Below, in pieces: positions 61,682 through 64,000 of a stretch of DNA of 64,000 nucleotides. The first letter of the stretch is position 1; every line of letters starts with the position of its first letter. Made by a program: the position numbers and the translations under genes. The stretch is from CAZUCE01 sp964619265 (GTDB lineage: Bacteria; Planctomycetota; UBA1135; GCA-002686595), in NCBI GenBank assembly GCA_964619265.1, contig CAZUCE010000005.1:62001-126000 (forward strand). Direction: 5' to 3'. Under the pieces are notes generated by a model, which worked only from the letters and a program-made list of their open reading frames with translations, made no database searches and was not told the origin of the DNA.

Positions 61682-62728
61682 ATGAATTCTGTTCGACTCC
61701 TCGCCGGTCTCGCGGTTTTAGCCCTAGCCGGGATGCTGTTCGTCTCCCTGCTCGGCGGCGGCCAGCGGGCCCAGGCCGGCCCGCGCGCGTTCTCGAGTTC
61801 TTCCGAATGCCAAAGCTGTCACGAGGCCGAGTACGCCGAATGGTCCACTAGCGAACACGCCAACTCCTGGACAGGTCCAGATGTCCGGCGCATGTCGAAC
61901 GACTTTGCGAATCAAGACTGCATCGATTGTCACGCCCCACTGCCGATCTTTGAGACCGGAATCGGCGAGCGGGTTCTGCCGCGCACGATCCGGCGCATCG
62001 AGGGCGTCGACTGCATCGCCTGCCACCAGCATCCAGATGGCGGTATGGCCGGGTCCTTTACAGACCCCACCGTGACCTGCCGGCCCACCGAACAGATCGA
62101 GCTGATCCGCCCGGAATTTTGCGCCGGCTGCCACAACCAGCACCTGACCATGGATCAGTGGAAAAGTTCCCGCTATGCGGAGCAAGGGATCACCTGCATC
62201 GATTGCCACATGCCCTACCGCGAGGGCAACCCGGCCAAGGGGCGGGACCACTCCATGCACGGCGGCACCAGCCTCGAAAACCTCCAAGGCGCCGTCGATC
62301 TACGCGGTTCGTTCGACGAACAATCCGGAGGCTGGGTCCTCGAGCTAGAAAACGTCGGCGCCGGACACAGCTTTCCCACCGACGAACGCAGTCGAGCCGG
62401 CGACGTCTTCTTCCGGCGGCTCAACTCGAGCGGCCAGGGAGAGGGCCCCTGGAGCCTGGTCCACCGACTCCGAAGCCCCTACCGGTCCGAAGTCGATGTG
62501 CCCGACACACTGCTGCTGGTCCATGAAAACCGGCGGATTCCGCTGATCGATCGCGGAGTCGCCGCCACCGAGGAGATCCTCCCCAATGACGCTCCCGGTG
62601 AAATCGTGTCCGACTCCGTTGAAGTCCTGCTGATTTACAAGCGATCCCCCTACTACCCCGGCGGTGTCGGGCAGCCGCTGGAAGACGAGTACGCCGTCGA
62701 AGTTCACCGCATCCGGCTCGAGCGATGA
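61682..62728 (+). CDS. exported pentaheme cytochrome c
   Basis: A 348-aa protein with an N-terminal hydrophobic segment (residues 6-27) and five CxxCH heme motifs at residues 43-47, 80-84, 111-115, 147-151 and 172-176 (CQSCH, CIDCH, CIACH, CAGCH, CIDCH). The second half (about 190-348) is beta-rich with no heme motif. It resembles the multiheme cytochrome c554/NrfH-like electron carriers of planctomycetes and related bacteria, but the redox partner is unknown. It lies 27 bp after the iron importer ATPase and overlaps the next gene (ATGA). Confidence 0.9.
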   Translation: MNSVRLLAGLAVLALAGMLFVSLLGGGQRAQAGPRAFSSSSECQSCHEAEYAEWSTSEHANSWTGPDVRRMSNDFANQDCIDCHAPLPIFETGIGERVLPRTIRRIEGVDCIACHQHPDGGMAGSFTDPTVTCRPTEQIELIRPEFCAGCHNQHLTMDQWKSSRYAEQGITCIDCHMPYREGNPAKGRDHSMHGGTSLENLQGAVDLRGSFDEQSGGWVLELENVGAGHSFPTDERSRAGDVFFRRLNSSGQGEGPWSLVHRLRSPYRSEVDVPDTLLLVHENRRIPLIDRGVAATEEILPNDAPGEIVSDSVEVLLIYKRSPYYPGGVGQPLEDEYAVEVHRIRLER

Positions 62729-64000
62729 GGGCGGCGACCCTGCTGTTCATCTGGCTGCTCGCGGGCTACGGCTGCGCCCCCGAGGTTGCCGATTCACCGC
62801 CGGAGACCCGCAACGTGGTGGACCCGGCGATCGCAGCCTTGCGCAGCGAGCTCGGCGAAGCCCTCGCTCCACTCCCCGAAACCGGCGAAAGAACCACCCG
62901 GGCGGTCGAGGGTTTGTTGCCTTACACCGCCAGCGTCCGCGGCCCGGATCGCGAGCGAGGGTTGTCCGATTTGGCGGGGCTCGGTGCGGGAGCGATTGCT
63001 CCTTTGGAGGCGGTCGCCGCCGATTCAGAGGCAACCGCCGCCCAGCGTGAAGCGGCTCTCGAGGCACTTTGGATTTTCGCGAGCAGAGAGCTTGGAGACG
63101 CGCTTGGACCCGAGAACGAGCCCACGTTGATCGACCCGGCCGGTCCGTCCCCCTCGAGTGCTGTGGTGCACGCCACCGCCGCGATCGAGCGCGCGCTCCG
63201 GCTCGAGCGCGAGCCGTGGCTGCGCGCGCGCGGGGCCTGGTACTTGGGCCGGCTCGGGCTCGACCGGTCGATCCCTGAGCTAGTCCTACGCCTACGCTAT
63301 GAAACCGATCACGAAGCGGTGATCTGGCTCGCGTTCGCGCTCGCACGCTTCGCGAACTACAGCGGCCTCCTTGGGCTGGAGAACATCGCACAGCTTTCAG
63401 CGGGAACCCCAGTCGGCGAGCGTGCGGCTTCCATGGCCGCCGCGATCGCTCGACAGGCCGGCGCCGGTTCCCCGGCGGCCGTGACCTGGGCATGGGATCA
63501 CGGGGATCCGGAACGGATTCTCCCCAGCCTTGCGCGCTCCGCTCACCACAACCTAGTTCTGTGGGAGTGGATCTACCGCTTCGACGAGTTTCAACTTCGC
63601 GGAGTCGACGACGCGCGCTTCATGTTCGAACGCTTGGACGAACAAGCCGCAGGGGTCCTGACCGAGGCTCTGTTTGACGAGAGCAGGTATGTGCGGCTGC
63701 ATGTGGCCCAGTGCATCGCCCGGCTCAGGCGGCGAGCGACCTCGGCAGGCCCAGCGCTTCTCGAGATGCTCGAGGAACGAACCGTCGCGGCGACGGCGGC
63801 CCAGGCCCTGGGCGAAATCGGGTTCCCGCCGGCGCGGGAAGCCCTGGAAGCTCGACTGGGTGATGCGCACGCCATCGAGTTGCGAGTGGCCGCCGCACGT
63901 GCCCTCGGGCGCATGGGCCAAGCGGAGTCGATTCCGCTCCTGGCGGCGACCTTCGACGCGCAGCCCCCAAGCCCTGAATTCCGCCAAGCCCTCGCCGAGT
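62725..64000 (+). CDS. HEAT-repeat lipoprotein, 3' end beyond window
   Basis: Frame open from the ATG at 62725, which overlaps the cytochrome stop (ATGA), to the end of the window, over 420 codons without a stop. Short signal with lipobox LAGYGC (Cys near residue 17), then helical HEAT-type repeats (for example LLEMLEERTVAATAAQALGEI and DAHAIELRVAAARALGRMG). Coupling to a cytochrome c suggests a scaffold for an electron-transfer complex. C-terminus unknown. Confidence 0.8.
   Translation, partial: MRAATLLFIWLLAGYGCAPEVADSPPETRNVVDPAIAALRSELGEALAPLPETGERTTRAVEGLLPYTASVRGPDRERGLSDLAGLGAGAIAPLEAVAADSEATAAQREAALEALWIFASRELGDALGPENEPTLIDPAGPSPSSAVVHATAAIERALRLEREPWLRARGAWYLGRLGLDRSIPELVLRLRYETDHEAVIWLAFALARFANYSGLLGLENIAQLSAGTPVGERAASMAAAIARQAGAGSPAAVTWAWDHGDPERILPSLARSAHHNLVLWEWIYRFDEFQLRGVDDARFMFERLDEQAAGVLTEALFDESRYVRLHVAQCIARLRRRATSAGPALLEMLEERTVAATAAQALGEIGFPPAREALEARLGDAHAIELRVAAARALGRMGQAESIPLLAATFDAQPPSPEFRQALAE

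Noticed and set aside
1..64000. CRISPR arrays, insertion sequences, prophage or riboswitches
   Set aside because: Scanned for regular direct repeats with spacers, transposase motifs, phage structural genes and familiar aptamer cores; none recognised.

Overview
The window looks like ordinary chromosome from a GC-rich, diderm, free-living bacterium. Diderm features are several lipoproteins with clear lipoboxes, an outer-membrane-type beta protein, and an O-antigen type ABC exporter. The gene mix resembles what I know of Planctomycetota: AtpZ with an AtpI-like protein and AtpB, a protein arginine kinase, a DUF4388 protein, HEAT-repeat lipoproteins, a small multiheme cytochrome, and an ECF sigma / zinc-finger anti-sigma pair. 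I hold the phylum call as inference. I see no phage, plasmid, insertion sequence or CRISPR array. Genes lie on both strands in short operons, often with 4-base ATGA or GTGA start/stop overlaps, and GTG and TTG starts are common.

Layout. 0-2.1 kb: the start of an ATP synthase operon (atpZ, an atpI-like gene, atpB) on the minus strand. 2.5-5.6 kb: ndk, an NFACT/RqcH-like gene and a TPR lipoprotein. 5.7-8.5 kb: an ECF sigma factor, its probable anti-sigma factor and a PDZ protein. 8.7-16.2 kb: accA, a PurS-PurL fusion, purQ, a small lipoprotein, a Fur-family regulator and purD. 16.2-18 kb: tRNA-Pro, a 1-kb spacer with no convincing gene, tRNA-Arg, a small membrane protein and tRNA-His. 18.2-26.5 kb: a beta-barrel-like lipoprotein, an E1-like (ThiF/MoeB) enzyme with a MobA-like nucleotidyltransferase, a large DUF4388 protein, and two exported proteins. 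26.5-32 kb: asnS, a membrane coiled-coil protein, an NhaC-type antiporter with an extra ectodomain, and a flippase-like membrane protein. 32-36.7 kb: BatA-like and DUF58 proteins and a GAF-SpoIIE phosphatase, divergent from a STAS-PilZ protein. 36.8-46 kb: a glycosyltransferase, a HAD protein, moaA-mcsB, an SLC13/RCK transporter and a glycosidase-like protein. 46-50.6 kb: a Wzm/Wzt exporter with a methyltransferase fused to a giant coiled coil. 50.6-58 kb: arginase, a SAM hydrolase, a HEAT lipoprotein, phosphomannomutase, threonine aldolase and an aminotransferase. 58.3-64 kb: an iron-type ABC importer behind a sigma-54-like promoter, a pentaheme cytochrome c, and a HEAT lipoprotein that runs off the window.

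The most interesting system is at 46-50.6 kb. The wzm-wzt pair overlaps a gene for a SAM methyltransferase joined to about 480 residues of coiled coil. This is the logic of WbdD, the enzyme that caps E. coli O9a chains and measures their length, but without WbdD's kinase and with a much longer rod. The nearby phosphomannomutase could supply a sugar-1-phosphate precursor. A second theme is transcription. Seven first-of-operon genes carry a TANNNT hexamer only 6-9 bases before their start codon, the same place the hexamer has before the three tRNA genes, which suggests many leaderless mRNAs.
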